Shown one piece after another: positions 35,561 through 49,500 of a stretch of 64,000 nucleotides of DNA (positions are counted from its first letter, which is position 1; the number at the start of each line of letters is the position of its first letter). A program made the translations under genes and the position numbers. The notes under the pieces were generated by a model. The model was not told the DNA's origin. It did no database searches and saw only the letters and a program-made list of their open reading frames with translations. This DNA is from Vanilla planifolia (taxonomy: Eukaryota; Streptophyta; Magnoliopsida; Asparagales; Orchidaceae): the NCBI GenBank assembly GCA_023846275.1, contig CM043869.1:33796737-33860736 (forward strand). The letters run 5' to 3'.

Positions 35561-38500
35561 ACCATAAAAAAGAAATTATTTCCTGGCCGTATATTTCAGC
35601 GAAAATATTAATATATAATTATATCACATTATTCGTTTATATTGCAATATCTTAATTATAATATATATAAATTAGACAATATTCGTAAAATTGATACTAT
35701 TGCATGCATCTACACGAAAAAACATTCACTATTAATAAATATATGTGAAGTTTAAAGTAAAAAATAGTGTTTTGTTGAGATATAAAAAAGAAAAAAAGTG
35801 TCCTATTTTTCAAAACTATTTAATTAATAAAATAATGCAATATAAAAAACGATTTTTTTAATTGAAAAGTAATTGAAATCATGGAAGTGGGCACACATGC
35901 ATGTAAAAGTTGTTGGTGCTCATATTTTACTGTTTTTATTGTACCATCTTATTAATGGCTTTATGTGATCTATGTTTGGAGAATGCATGAATTGGAATAT
36001 TGAGTGTTATTCCTAATAGCATAGGTTCATTGAACTAAGGAGTGCTTTAATATTTTTTTTTTGTTGCAATAGAGTTGATGCTTAACATTTTTAGTAGTTA
36101 GGTTAAGTAGATCATAGAGTTTTTATTATCATAGTTTAAATTTATTTTATTAAACTTGTATAAAATTCTTTAAATGAGATTATATTTCAAATGTTGATAG
36201 TGGATATCACATATACATCATCTTTAGGTTCTTAGAAAAACTAAAAATTTTTAAAGAATGATTTTGTATTTAAAAGAATTGTACTTTGATTTGGTTCTTC
36301 TTTTAAAAAGCTAAATGATAATTCTATTCTTGAACATTTATTTTATTTCAAATATTATGTTTTGATCACACTTTATCAAAAGCCAATATTTTATAATAAT
36401 AAATTCTAACATCACCAATGATACAATTCTCCCTTCTAACCATATTGTTATTGCAATTATCAAAATGAGCATTAACATAAATTTTATATGTAATGTAACA
36501 ACTAAGAAAAAGGTGAATAAATTTTATCTTAACCTCCCATCATAAAGTCATGACTCAACATACATTTATAAAAAGTGAAAAAAAAGTCAATGTAAAATGC
36601 TTAAGGGAATGATTTAGTTGTTACATTATAATTTTATTTAAAAATTTAAAATATTTAATTAAAGGACATCTTTAAATCATATTGTTAATAATTAAATTTT
36701 TATTTCCAAAAATGATATTTAGATATCACTAAAATTTGATTGACATCAAGATATTGATCATCATAATAATTAAAATAAGAATGAAAGATTATCTAGATTC
36801 TAACTTGAGCATTAAAAAATAAGTTTTGAACAACACTAATATTGAGTTAATAATATTATTTATCATTTTTAAGATAATAATGAATCAAATATCTCCTTAG
36901 TCTCTATTTTCTTAATTGATAAAACATTAAAATTTTCTATCAAGATAATGAATTTAATTTTTTTCTTTGTTATGAAACTCTATCCCTAATTTATTTGAAA
37001 GCAATGAGTAAAATAAAATTTTGAAGTATCTTTTGTTGGTTTTCATGTTTATACATGATTGTTTTCACTAAGTTTTTTAAATAATGTATTTATATTATAT
37101 TAAGAGTACGTCTTATATCTTTATGATTATTTTTTAAATAATTCTAGGTTTAAAACCCATTATCTCTATAAATGCAAGCATTTAAACAATGAACACACTC
37201 GACCATTCTCAACAATTAAGCTGCAGCATCTTTTGTATGCAAAATTTTATCAAAAATACAAAAAAAAAACCATTTAAATTAAAAAAAATTTGAAATGAAC
37301 CAAAACTTCATCATTTTTTCCCGAATTTTTTCCTTTAAAAATTCATTTTGAAACTATGTAAATTATATTTTTTATAAAAATTTGTTTAGTTCCGGTCTAA
37401 TTATTTCGAAGTAAGAAATTCCACGTCAACAAATGGCACAAATTTAAACTTAGTAAATTAATATTTCCATTTATTATTTTGTTTGATATTTGCTTCAGAT
37501 TTAAAACGTTTAAATGCTTAGGTCGTTTTGGATCTGTATGTTATCGTTATTAGCTGTAAAGCACTTGTAAGCAATATTGTACATTAAATTTATCTGCTGG
37601 TTTTTCCACGTTTATTTGCTTAGTTTGTACTTTGTTTATGACTTTAGAGTTATTAACTTTATTGCATAAAAGTTGGCCGACATCTTTGGATAATATCATT
37701 TTGAATAAAGTTATTATTAATCCTTAAATGATAATTATAAATGACAGCAATAATTGCAACAAGACTATTTTAGGTGTTAAAATATGTTATTTTGTTTGCT
37801 ATTTTTGTTTTGTTTGTTATTTTATTTTTTAGTTTATTATTTAGTTTTAAATGATCATTTAGTTCAAACAAGTATATAAATATGACACTTTTTTAAGAGA
37901 CATGATATTTTCATTACATAAGTTTTATATGCATTTGATTGATATAATTTGTTGAAAAAAGGAGAAAAACCTTTATGACTAACATTCAAGTAATTTAAAG
38001 AGAGATTTATTGCTAACATTACTAAAGATTATTTTATTTGGCAAAAGTTTATATAAAAAAATGTCACTTTTGAGATGAATGGAGATTTTTTTTATTTAAA
38101 CTATGTGACATTTGTTTAGCTTTTAAAGAGATTGTCAAGGCTCCACTTCATTATCATATTAATTAAATAGAAAATTAAATATAATATTTAGTTAAAAATA
38201 TAAAAAAAATATTAAACATTAGGTGAAGACCTAATAGTATAATAAGACCCTTAATATTAACTAAAATAAAACCGCAAAAAATAAATTATCAACATAATAT
38301 AATCTAGATACATGATTATTAAAAAATGTATAAAACTCAAATCGATATTTAATTATACTTTCAATCACCTAACCTATACCAAGCACTGCTCACTCTCATA
38401 TCTCACAAATGTGATTCTCTTTTGTACCATCATAATCCTCAAACCTTTATATAATAAATGCATGAGTTATAATATAAGTACTAATATGATTTATAAGTTT

Positions 38501-38720
38501 CAACAGATAAATTCAATAAGATAACTAAATATATAATAGAATATAAAAATAAATAGGTAAATATAATAAATAAAACAAAAGTTATTCCATAAATCATGTG
38601 CATTAGAAACAAATAAGATGAAATATGAATGAGTTTTTTTAATTTTTTTAATATTTTATACAATTATCAGTTCTTAATTTCTTTTGATCAAATTAAGTAA
38701 AAGGATATTATATCCTTATC
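35560..38720. other. AT-rich intergenic DNA, no gene seen
   Basis: Long AT-rich stretch with homopolymer runs; overlapping short frames near 38312-38663 on both strands are low-complexity. No feature recognised. Confidence 0.5.
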
Positions 38721-38733
38721 TATACTAAAATAC

Positions 38734-38865
38734 TAATGGCTTTCACACAGAGGGTATAATAGTCTTAGTCACACTTAAGTGTTAGTGATTTTCATAAAAG
38801 GGATATCATAGTTTTAATCACACTTAGATATTAATGACTTTCACAAAGCATATTAGAGTTAAGAC
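38734..38865. repeat. 49-bp tandem repeat, about 2.6 units
   Basis: TAATGGCTTTCACACAGAGG at 38734, TAGTGATTTTCATAAAAGGG at 38783 and TAATGACTTTCACAAAGC at 38832, each of the first two followed by a TAATCACACTTA-type segment. Confidence 0.8.
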
Positions 38866-39204
38866 AAAATTTCTTAAATTACAAATTTATCATACTGATC
38901 TTTTGATAATTATAATATATCTACATCTTTAAACATTCATAAAAAATATTTTTTATCTTAAAAAATTATAAACTCAACACTATTAAGTTTGTCATGAAGA
39001 GTTCTTTCTCTTAATATATTCAAATAATATTTTTAATCACAGGACATCTCATTTAAACTTGCGAGGGACAGATTCTAAATTGGGGCACTTAGTCTAGACA
39101 GGACAAAACTAAGAGAGCAAATAAGAGAGAAAACTAAGAGAGTAGATGCAAGAGAAAATGAAGAAAGTAAAGGAGTGAGAAAATTAGGAGAGTGGAAGAG
39201 AGAG

Positions 39205-39345
39205 AAAATAAATAATTTAATAATTAAATAAATAAAAATAAAATAAAATAAAACATAAAATGAAATAAAATAAAATAAAAATAAATATAAATAAAGAAAA
39301 AATAAATAAGCATACAAGAAAATAAATAAATAAATAAAATAGTAT
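39205..39345. repeat. AAATA/AAATAAAT-rich low-complexity tract
   Basis: Imperfect AAATA and AATA repeats. The 80-codon minus-strand open frame across 39075-39317 is produced by this tract and is not a gene. Confidence 0.9.
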
Positions 39346-39810
39346 AGTAAAATAATAAATAAGACAAAACATGAAAAAAAGATAACTTTTATAAAAAGTT
39401 AAGATGGGAAGGGGAAAGCGTATGAGAAAACTTATGAAGGCAAAATATTAACAATATAGTAAGATAATTGGCACAAGGTTAAGCATAGTTAGATATAAAA
39501 ATTAGTTGGCATTTAATGAGGGGATGAATTCATAATGACTATATATTTTATTATAAAAAATCAAGAAAATCCCAAGGTTGGAAGAGACATCCTACCCTTG
39601 GATTCAAGTATATAAGCATAATAACTATGATGTAAATATACTAGTAAATTTATTTTTAATTTATCCATAAAATAGTGTAATTTTTCATGTTATTATTTAA
39701 TAAACATTATAGGCATTGGAATGTTTTTCATGTATCTTTTTATGCATTATTGATGATAGATAATTCTAGTATCTATGATGTAAATGCACTAATATTATAA
39801 TTTTGTCTTC

Positions 39811-39930
39811 AATTATTTCAAACATGATTATGTTCACTTTTTATAACATGGTTTATGTGCATATTATTTTTAATTATTTCAAACATGATTATGTTCGCTG
39901 TTTATAACATGGTTTATGTGCATATTATTT
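39811..39930. repeat. 61-bp tandem duplication
   Basis: AATTATTTCAAACATGATTA followed by TGTTC and a TTTATAACATGGTTTATGTG segment occurs twice, starting at 39811 and 39872, with only a couple of differences. The near identity points to a recent duplication. Confidence 0.95.
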
Positions 39931-40134
39931 ATATTAAAATTTTGTATTTAGCTATTTTACATGTAAAAAAGAATATTGAAATGAACATGTTATATAATGA
40001 GACATTTATATGTATATTTGGGATTTACCAATAAAGAAAAAGAATTTGAATAATTGGTATACCCCTGAAGATATTAGTATTATTTATTCATAGACTATAT
40101 CATGACATCAAATGATATAGAACAAAAGCTACTC

Positions 40135-40510
40135 AATTATATTTATATCTACATAATATTGGCCAATCTGTACCTACATGATATAAGACAAGAGTAGCCC
40201 ATATATATATACACGATACAAACAAGAATAATCCATCTATATTTATATAATATAAGACTAGGATAGTTCACTTATTTCTACATAATACAAAATTATGTAG
40301 CCCATCTGTATCTATATGATATATGACAAAGACATCACATATATATATCTATATGATATAAGGCAATGACATCTATATTTACATGATATAAGATAAGGAT
40401 GACTCATTTATATCTATATCATATAGATCTACTTGATGCAAGATAAACATTTATATGGTGTTAAGTGAGAATTATCTATATATGATATAGAGTAAGGATA
40501 CCCTTTTTAT
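40135..40510. repeat. 34-35-bp minisatellite, about 10 diverged units
   Basis: Units near 40135, 40168, 40203, 40237, 40272, 40306, 40341, 40370 and 40405 share the pattern CTATATCTACATGATATAAG followed by ACAAGGATAGCCCAT-like sequence. The later units are more diverged. Confidence 0.8.
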
Positions 40511-40519
40511 GAGGTCTAT

Positions 40520-42330
40520 GATACTAACATTGACTTTTTTTTATAATAATAATATAAAGGGATGAAATTTTGAGATATTTTTAAACATATTTGAAATAAA
40601 ACAAATAGAAAGTAATAGAATTATGTGTTGACCTCTCACCACTACTATTAGATTTTGGTACTATAATATTTATTTCTTTCTTTTTCTTAATATTTCAAAA
40701 ATATGTTAAATAAATTTTGTTTTTATAAAAAAAATTATAACAAAAGCAAACCTTATCTTTTTTAAATTCAAGTAGTAGAAATATCTTTTATAATCATGTA
40801 AAATCATAAAATTTTTCACATTCATTTTTTAAAAGTATATGTACATACAATATCAATATTAACAAAGCTTTACATATCCTTTTGCTCAAGTAAAATAAAT
40901 ATAAAAATCACATATTTAGTGACAAAAAATATCTTTTAAATTATCACGTGCTAGCTCTCACTCTGTCCTGATAGTTCTTTTGAACTGCCTTCTTCTAATC
41001 TAAACTTTTCAAGCTAAAATAAGCATGAGCTAATCGATGCTAACTTAGTGGAAAATAATTATACATATATGTAAAATATTATAATTTTTGGGTAACATGC
41101 AAGGGTCATTTGCAATAATACATTATAAACAAAATATATGTGTATTTAAAGAAAATTAAAATATATGTATAACTTTTATACATATGAATTTTTTGTAGAT
41201 TTACACATTATTTACTTTCTTTTTACTTTTTCATCTATTTAAGGATTTGGCATTAGAAAATGCTCATTTTATTCAATAAATTGGACGTGTCTAGAAGCAT
41301 GTTATTCCACACTTAAATAATGTGAACAAATGCTCATTTGGATTATATCTGGAATATGCTGTTTCGACACAACATTTGTCACTTTGGACAATCTCACATC
41401 ATTTAGTTTTAAACATTTAATTTTCCTTCATCAAGCCTCTTTTTCTTTTTTGCATTTTACTTTCATTTATTTTTTTTACCTTTTTGACTATCATCATAAA
41501 ACAAGTTTTCTTATATTTTTATTATCACATAATTATATCAATAAGTAACTTATAATTAAAGTATCACATTATTTATAATTAGACATCATATGCATATATA
41601 AGTCATGATTTAGAAAAAAAACTTACTTTTTTTTTCCATTTTTCATAATTTTTTTAATCATCTCTTAATTATAAACTTTAGCAAAAATCATGCATCAATA
41701 TAGTCATCTTTTATGTATAATATACGTATTTTATGCATCTCTAATTTAACATTTTTAATCAATCAAAGCATTTATCTTATAATACATATTTTAAAAAAAC
41801 ATATACACATATGTATATATTATTTTCTTATCTTTTAGAATTGAGTAGCAGTTTTACCATGGTTTCATTCTTGCTTATCTCTTATAATCGTTATAATACC
41901 TGAGACTATTTTTCTTAGTTTTGTTTTTTCCTCTTACATAACTTCTCTCCAAATCTCTTAAAAACATTTTCACTTACTCTCCTCTTTCATCTATTTACTA
42001 TGGTCAAGTATTGTACTTCTCAAATTCTAAAAAAAACTCTCTAAATTAGGCCAATATCTTATTTATATTTGTTCTCATGATTTTTGGCATTCTTAGTCTT
42101 TTAAATTCTACTAACAATTATGACTTTTTATGTATATGCCTTTTCACCTTCTAAACTTTTATTTATAAAGATTTTTCATCAATTAAACTACCTCTATATG
42201 AGTTTTTTTGGCCATTTATCATTTCTTTTTGTAAGTTATGCTTAGTTTTTTTTAATCATATAGGTATGATCACTAAATTCTTACTATATGATTCTTAGTC
42301 TTGCATAGATCTATCTTAATTTCTTCATAT
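40520..42330. other. AT-rich DNA, no gene seen
   Basis: T-rich and A-rich stretches; a 72-codon frame at 41330-41548 is phenylalanine-rich low-complexity and not credible. Confidence 0.5.
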
Positions 42331-43215
42331 TATGCTATTATGATCCCAGTATTGTATTAATATAATACTATCATTCCACTTACATCTTATTAATGATTTT
42401 TCTTTTATGAAGCTGGCCTTTATCTTATTGTATTATACATTATAGTTCATTATATTGTATAATACTATTCAATTGACTATCTATAAGCATTGTCAATATG
42501 TTATACTATATGATATTACTTGTAGTACTTGTATAATCCATATCCTATATTATTTACTAAGTCATAACTGATAATGGTCTTATACCTTACACTCTTGTCT
42601 CTTGATCATATTATTATGATCATTTTATCATATTGTATAATCATTTTGGGGTATCTTTTCTTAGATTCTTTTACAATGAGCTCAGTTCATCATCTCATCA
42701 TATAATCATATGACATAATATACTTCTATCATACTATATAATCCAATACCTTTTAATGATTCTTACATATTATCATACTTGTATGTTTGTATTATTATAC
42801 TTGTATGATTGAATATTAGGTACTCTATCTATTATACTTCATGTTCTTTGCATGATATAATGCTTTATTATCTACTAATTATTGACTCTTATGCATTAAC
42901 AGCCTATACAATGTCATAAACATCTTGTACGATTCTTAACCCACTTTTATGTGCATTCACACTTGCTCACATTCATTCTCTCTCTTACCTTATCATATCA
43001 TAATATACTTCATGTTTCATACTATATAATAAACCTTATTATTTAACTTATAAGTCTACTTTGACCCATAATCGATTATGCTTTATAATATTTGTATATT
43101 ATCATAATCATACTTGTACAATCCAATCCCATCTTGTGAATTTGTTCACCTAATTGATTCTCTCATTTGATTGTACTATATGATATTATGATATTACATT
43201 ATATGATAACTTAAA
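42330..43215. repeat. Diverged short-repeat region (TATACTTGTATGAT-like words)
   Basis: Words such as ACTATATGATATTA, TACTTGTATGATT and CTTGTACAATCCAATCCC return at irregular spacing. It looks like a decayed tandem array next to the young retrotransposon insertion. Confidence 0.45.
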
Positions 43216-43477
43216 ACCTTGAAACATCTTTAAAAAATTTTAAAAACGTTTATAAAATTTCTCAAATATTATTTAGATCAAAATTATTATTTCATAACTC
43301 ATTCTTTCTTAAGATAATCAATTATTCTTTCATATTTATTCTTTTAATATCTTATAGTTTTAATTTATTAGAATTTTTTACCATTATTTTTGAAAAATTA
43401 TAAATTACTTATGTCATTATGGTTATTGAATTCATTACTCATCCATCTTTTATTTTATTGCTCAATGATTGTAGATT

Positions 43478-43482
43478 ACTAC
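43478..43482. repeat. Target site duplication, left (ACTAC)
   Basis: ACTAC directly precedes the left LTR and recurs at 54086-54090 directly after the right LTR: a 5-bp duplication as made by Ty3/gypsy integrases. Confidence 0.95.
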
Positions 43483-44469
43483 TGTTATACCCCATTTTTT
43501 CCTAGGCTGATTTTTGGCATACATTTTTTTTTTTTTTTTTTTTTTATATAGACAGCTCAGATCGTCCCATACCAACCTGAGCAGCCTACGAAAACATAGG
43601 ATATAACACATCATTACACACCTACTTTCCTTAACAATGTGGATCCCATCTCCCGGGTACACCGTCAAGTCAGGTTCATGACTCCTGAGTTAACAGATGG
43701 ACTCGTGCAATGTTACTCCTACTAGACCAAATACTCCTTACCCACACCGGTAGGAGAACCGATCTAATAGAAGTCTGAACCCCCACGGTTAAGTTCCATA
43801 GTCATGTAATGACCTCACCATCAAACAGAAAGATATATAACATCCACAGATAAATGTAGCACTCCACTCACCATACTCCAAGACAATAAGATAAGACAGT
43901 AAATGGAACTACATTACAAGAATAAGATACAAGTCCACAAGTGTAATATTGTTCATCCAGATACATAATTCCGAATTACCCTCAAATTATATGTAACATA
44001 TGAGAATAACAGTCTCACTGAAACATCCAACAGCAACAATCAACTAACCAGAATATCTCAGACAATCACCAATCAGAAATCCTTCACAAGCCTGCTGACC
44101 ACGATCCCACCTAATCCGGTAGCGTCAAGTCTGCCGAGCCACTGAAAATATATAATACAGGAATGAGCTACGCCCAGTAGGAAAGTCAGCTAGTAAAACT
44201 CACATGCAAGAGAAGGATAATAGCAAAAATACAGGAATACAGCATAACAATGTACGGTGGATAGGCACTCTCAGTCCCAGACTCCGACCAACCACAGCCA
44301 CCCCAGTCACACCAGAGTAGCTCTCCTCTGGGCTACCAGGCAACGTGCCAGTGGGAACGCCCATCTCGAAACACGCATGGCGCCTAAGCACCCGACACCG
44401 CAGTGTCTCTCGTCAATCAATCTCCTGGAGACTACAGACAGATCCAGTCACATAATCTCTAGCCAACGT

Positions 44470-44579
44470 GAGACACCCCTGCCACCCTAAGGCGCGCAGG
44501 CCTACACACTTGGCTAGCCACTGCGAGACACCCCTGCCACCCTCAGGCGCGCAGGCCTACACACATGGACCAGGAGAGA
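44470..44579. repeat. 55-bp tandem duplication inside the 3' LTR
   Basis: GAGACACCCCTGCCACCCT followed by a GGCGCGCAGGCCTACACAC segment occurs at 44470 and 44525. The same pair is present in the other LTR at 52056 and 52111, so the duplication predates this insertion. Confidence 0.95.
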
Positions 44580-46060
44580 TTGACTCAGCCACCGTCCCAA
44601 GGAGTCCTCTACCAACAACTTCCATAGAAGCTCACGCCCCTACAGTCATTGCCAATCTCTAACTCCAAGATTCGGCAACATGTGTCCAGGTACAACAAGG
44701 CGTATACCAGTCTACATGTATACTGTGGAAGCTAAGTCCGAACCGCACAGTTACCTACCACAACTACCCTAAAACATCATATAGGGTCTATAGTAGTCCG
44801 GTCCAATATGCCAATCCATGAAATATGCCAATACTGAATAAACTGACTCAATCCATGCCGTTGCCATCAAAGCAACACAATTGTCAATTACTGACTGTTC
44901 TGGTAGCATCCGTGTACCATACCTTTGTCTGACTGTTTCCAGCTGTACTGTCATCAGTGATAACATTTTTCCCCACTTCAGGAAATTTGTTCTTTACCCA
45001 CTGATCTCTAGAATTTTCGAAATTTCTCATTTCCAAGTTTTCTGATTTTCCTTGAATTTTCTAAATGTAAATAATTCCTAAAACTCAATTATCGAATTTT
45101 TCCTAAATTTGAAATATCAAATTTTGCATTTTATCCATTTTTTCCAAAATTCGGAATAATTCCCCGAATTTAAAATTTTGCTATTCACTATACCGCGCCG
45201 AATCCCCTGAATCGCATCTTGCCACCGGTTCGGGCTTTCATGCTGAACCAAACCCCGCCGGTCAGTTATTAATCCGAAATTCAGCCGACGCTTATATATA
45301 ATATTAATGATTAATATTATTATTATTCTCTTAATAATTCAACTAATCCCTAATTAATCCTTAATTCGTCTCCTCCCTTCGCCCGTCGTCCGCGAAACCC
45401 TAGCCGCCGCAATAGCCGACCAATACGATCATTCCGTCGATTTCCGGCGACTGCGAACAAGGAGAACATGTTCGTACTATCCTAATGTTCCAATAATGTC
45501 GCTAATTTCCTAAGGTTTAAATCAAGTTTTCCGCCGAGCAGTTTCGTCTAATCCTCATGTTGACAATTCACGAAATTATAGTTCTAGCATTATACAATCA
45601 TATTAACATGAATAAAGTGGCATATTTAAATCCTCATGCTTGGTAATTTTCCAATTTCGGCGAAACAAATTAACGTCCCGAAAACCCTAACATGCAATTT
45701 TCGATAATTTGTACAATTAGCTTCAAAAATCACATTCGCATGCTTAGATAGAGATTTGCAAACTAATACATGCTTCAATTTGCTAATTATCTAATTTAAA
45801 TATCTGAAATTCCTACCTCGAAGACGCCGGCGACGGTGAAGCTCGTCCGCAGCTCGCCGCAGCTCCTCGCCGAACGAATTTGGTCTCAATCGACTCTCCT
45901 CGGTCTCGTGAATCTCCGGGCACAAAAAGCCCCTTGCCAGGCCGCCGGAATCACGCGCCGTACGCCGGGAATTTCCTCACTATCGCCGTCGAACGAAAAC
46001 CCTATTCGCTGCTTCGCGAGGGTTTTTATACCCCGGGCCGACACGGTGAACCCGTTACGC

Positions 46061-46140
46061 GTTCGACACGTTTTCGACACGTGAGCACCCGATACGCGCT
46101 GTCGACACGCTATCGACACGGTAAGCACCCGATCAGCCGG
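46061..46140. repeat. 40-bp tandem duplication in U3 of the 3' LTR
   Basis: Two units (46061-46100, 46101-46140) each with two TCGACACG motifs followed by a GAGCACCCGAT/AAGCACCCGAT segment. The counterpart in the 5' LTR is 53647-53726, just upstream of the candidate promoter. Confidence 0.9.
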
Positions 46141-46499
46141 TTCGATCTCACCCGCCGATCTCGACCGTCCGATCCGCTTATTAGAACGCACACGCAAACT
46201 CACCCGGCGAACCGCCTCCGCCTCCGCTGAACCGTTCCGGTCCGGTTCACGCGCGATAAAAAAAACGATTTCCGGTTTAATTTAATTAGATTTTCGAATT
46301 TCTAAAAATCTAATAAATCCAATTAAATAGGGAAAATTAATTAAAAATTCCTCGGTGCTCCGAAAAATTCCCAAAAGATTTCAGAAATTCCAATAGCCTA
46401 CAATTGAGTTCCTGGCTCATCCTACTGTCGATTCGAAATCATCCAAGCCACAATTAATTTATTAAAGATCAAATACATAAAATTTTACCGGGTATAACA

Positions 46500-46510
46500 A
46501 TCTCCCCACC
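46500..46510 (-). other. Polypurine tract of the Tekay element
   Basis: GGTGGGGAGAT on the minus strand lies immediately before the 3' LTR, the position where plus-strand DNA synthesis is primed. Confidence 0.9.
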
Positions 46511-46513
46511 TTA

Positions 46514-49500
46514 TCAGGAATTTCGCCCTCGAAATTCAACAAGAAGTTCCGGCCATTTTTCAGCAACATCCTGCTCTAGCTCCCAGGTTGCCTCCCTTTC
46601 GTCATGTCTATTCCACAGAACCTTGACCATAGGAAACGACCTGTTCCTCAGCTGTCTGCTGCTCTCCTCGAGGATGCGAACTGGTAGTTCCACATAAGAA
46701 GAATCTGGTGCCACTTGTAAACCAGGAAGATCATCACTGATGCAATGAGAAGGATCTGGCACATATTTCTTGAGATTCGAAACATGGAACACATTGTGAA
46801 TCTCAGTCAGATGCTCAGGAAGTGCCAACCTGTAAGCCACTTCACCGATCCTCTCCAGAATAGGATAGGGTCCAATGTAACGAGGTCGAAGCTTAGAAGG
46901 CTTTCCAAACCTGAATAGACCCCGCATAGGACTGACCTTCAGGAATACCCTATCTCCCACAGAAAACTCAACAGCCTTGTGCTTAGGATCATAATATTTC
47001 TTCTGGCGATCTTGCACAGTACGTAATCTGTCCTGCAATAACTTGACTTCCGCTGTGGTCTCCTCTACAATCTGGGGTCCCCACACTCTCCTGGAATCAC
47101 CCTCCTCCCAACAAAGAGGAGATCTGCACCTACGCCCATACAACGCCTCGTAAGGTGCCATACCAATCGACGCCTGGAAGCTGTTATTGTACACAAACTC
47201 TACCAAGGGTAATCGTCTAGTCCAATCTGTTGAGTAAGTTTGTACGCTCAAGCGTAGCAAATTCTCCAAGGTCCGAATAGTCCGCTCAGACTGTCCATCC
47301 GTCTGAGGATGATAAGCAGTACTGAACTTTAACTGTGTACCCATGGCAGTGTGTAAGCTCTTCCAAAACTGTGATGTGAATTTGGCGTCTCTGTCAGAAA
47401 TAATAGAACGGGGAATCCCATGCAATCTGACAATCTGCTGAATATATATCTCTGCCAACTGTGCCGCTGAATCCGTCTTCTTAATGGATAAGAAATGGGC
47501 TGACTTGGTCAATCGATCTACGATGACCCAAATAGCATCAAAACCTTGTCTGGTACGAGGAAGACCAGTCACAAAGTCCATAGTGATGTCATCCCATTTC
47601 CACTCCGGAATCGGCAATCTCTGTAACAATCCTCCAGGTCTCTGGTGTTCGGCCTTAACTTGCTGACATGTAAGGCATTTCCTAACAAAAGCAGCAACAT
47701 CTGTCTTCAAACCTCTCCACCAGAAAACACTCCTCAAATTCCTGTACATCTTGACTTCTCCAGGGTGCATAGCCAAGGTTCCATAGTGAGCCTCCCGAAG
47801 GATCCTCTCCCTGAACTCCTGATGTGATGGTACACACCAGCGACCCCTGAAGGTCAAAATGTCGTCTCTGAGAGCAAAGTCTCCTCCCAATCCCTGCGAT
47901 GCCAACTCAATCTTCTCCTTCAGCTCTTCATCACAAAGCTGAAGGTCACGCATCTCAGATAACCAGTCAGCCCGAATAGTCAATGAGCTGAGTCTGTGAA
48001 CCAGTCTCTGAATAGACAACTGTTCCTGACATCTTTCAACATTCCAATCCAAGTCTGGTATAGAGTCACAGACTAACATATTATGCACAACTGCGTGTCT
48101 GCTCAAGGCATCAGCCACTGGATTAGCCTTCCCCTCGCAGTAGTTTATTGTCAGCTCGTAATCCTTTATCAGTTCCAACCACCTCCTCTGCCTCAAGTTC
48201 AGTTCCTTCTGAGTGAACAGATACTTAAGACTCTTGTGGTCAGAGAAGCAATCTACAGGAACTCCGTACAAATAATGTCTCCATATCTTCAAGGCAAAAA
48301 TGACAGCAGCTAACTCCAAATCATGAGTGGGATAATTCTTCTCATGATCCTTCAGTTGCCTCGAAGCATATGCTATAACTCTGTTATCCTGCATCAGTAC
48401 GGCTCCCAAGCCTATATGTGAAGCATCAGTGTACATCTGATACGGCTTCTCCTGTGTGGGTAACATCAATACTGGAGCGGTGCTAAGCCTCTGCTTCAGC
48501 TCTAGGAAACTGTTCTCACAACTCTCTGTCCACTCAAAAGATTTTCCCTTCCGGGTCAACTGGGTTAGTGGAGCAGCCAGTCTAGAAAAGTGAGGAACAA
48601 ATTTCCTATAGTATCCAGCCAAACCAAGGAAACTCCGGATCTCAGTGACAGAAGATGGCCGTTTCCAATCAATAATAGCTCGTATCTTGCTAGGATCAAC
48701 AGCCACGCCCTCCGCACTGACAATGTGTCCTAAGAATGCTACTGAGTCCAGCCAAAAAGAACACTTGGAGAATTTTGCATACAGCTCATTCTCCCGCAAC
48801 ACTGTAAGCACAGTCCTCAACTGATCTGCATGAGTATCCCTATCTCTGGAATAAATCAATATATCATCTATAAAGATGATCACAAACCGATCCAGAAAGG
48901 CATGAAAAACTCGATGCATCAGGTTCATAAATACTGCTGGAGCATTAGTCAATCCAAAAGGCAACACTGTGAACTCGTAATGTCCGTATCTAGTACGGAA
49001 TGCTGTCTTGGGTACATCAGAATCTCTAATCCGGATCTGGTGATAACCCGAGCGTAAGTCAATCTTGGAGAACACAGTTGCTCCCTGAAGTTGATCCAGC
49101 AAATCATCGATGCGTGGTAAAGGGTATCGGTTACGAATAGTAACCTTATTCAATTCCCTATAATCCACACACAGCCTCATACTACCATCTTTCTTCTTGA
49201 CAAATAAGACAGGGGCACCCCAAGGTGAACAACTGGGGCGTATGAGTCCCTTGTCTAATAAGTCCTGTAACTGAGTCTTCAACTCTGCTAGCTCGGCTGG
49301 AGCCATCCTGTAAGGAGCTCTAGCAATAGGAGCTACTCCTGCCTCCAAATCAATTGAAAACTCCACTTCCCTAGCTGGTGGAAATCCAGGCAACTCCTCT
49401 GGAAAAACCATAGGAAAGTCTCTCACCACTGGAATATCTGACATAGGGGTAGTGGTGGCTTGGCTATCGGTCACATAGGCCAACCAACCAGTACAACCCT

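Larger units (their letters stand above)
43483..46499 (-). repeat. 3' LTR of the Tekay element (3,017 bp)
   Basis: In element orientation it starts TGTTATACCCGG and ends in TAACA. Nearly identical to 51071-54085. It contains a 22-base T run (plus strand) near its end, a 55-bp tandem duplication at 44470-44579 and a GC-rich segment with a 40-bp tandem duplication at 46061-46140. Open frames of 60-116 codons in it recur in both LTRs, overlap on both strands and match no protein. Confidence 0.97.

Noticed and set aside
39075-39317. 80-codon tyrosine/phenylalanine-rich frame
   Set aside because: Produced by the AAATA low-complexity tract.
44200-44662. Short frames in the LTR (also at 51786-52248)
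   Set aside because: Repeated exactly in both LTRs, overlapping on both strands, no similarity to known proteins; partly made by the 55-bp duplication.
45836-46230. Overlapping open frames of 82-116 codons on both strands in the LTR (and their twins at 53422-53816)
   Set aside because: They sit in the GC-rich U3 part of a non-coding LTR, occur on both strands at once and match no protein; high GC content alone explains the lack of stops.
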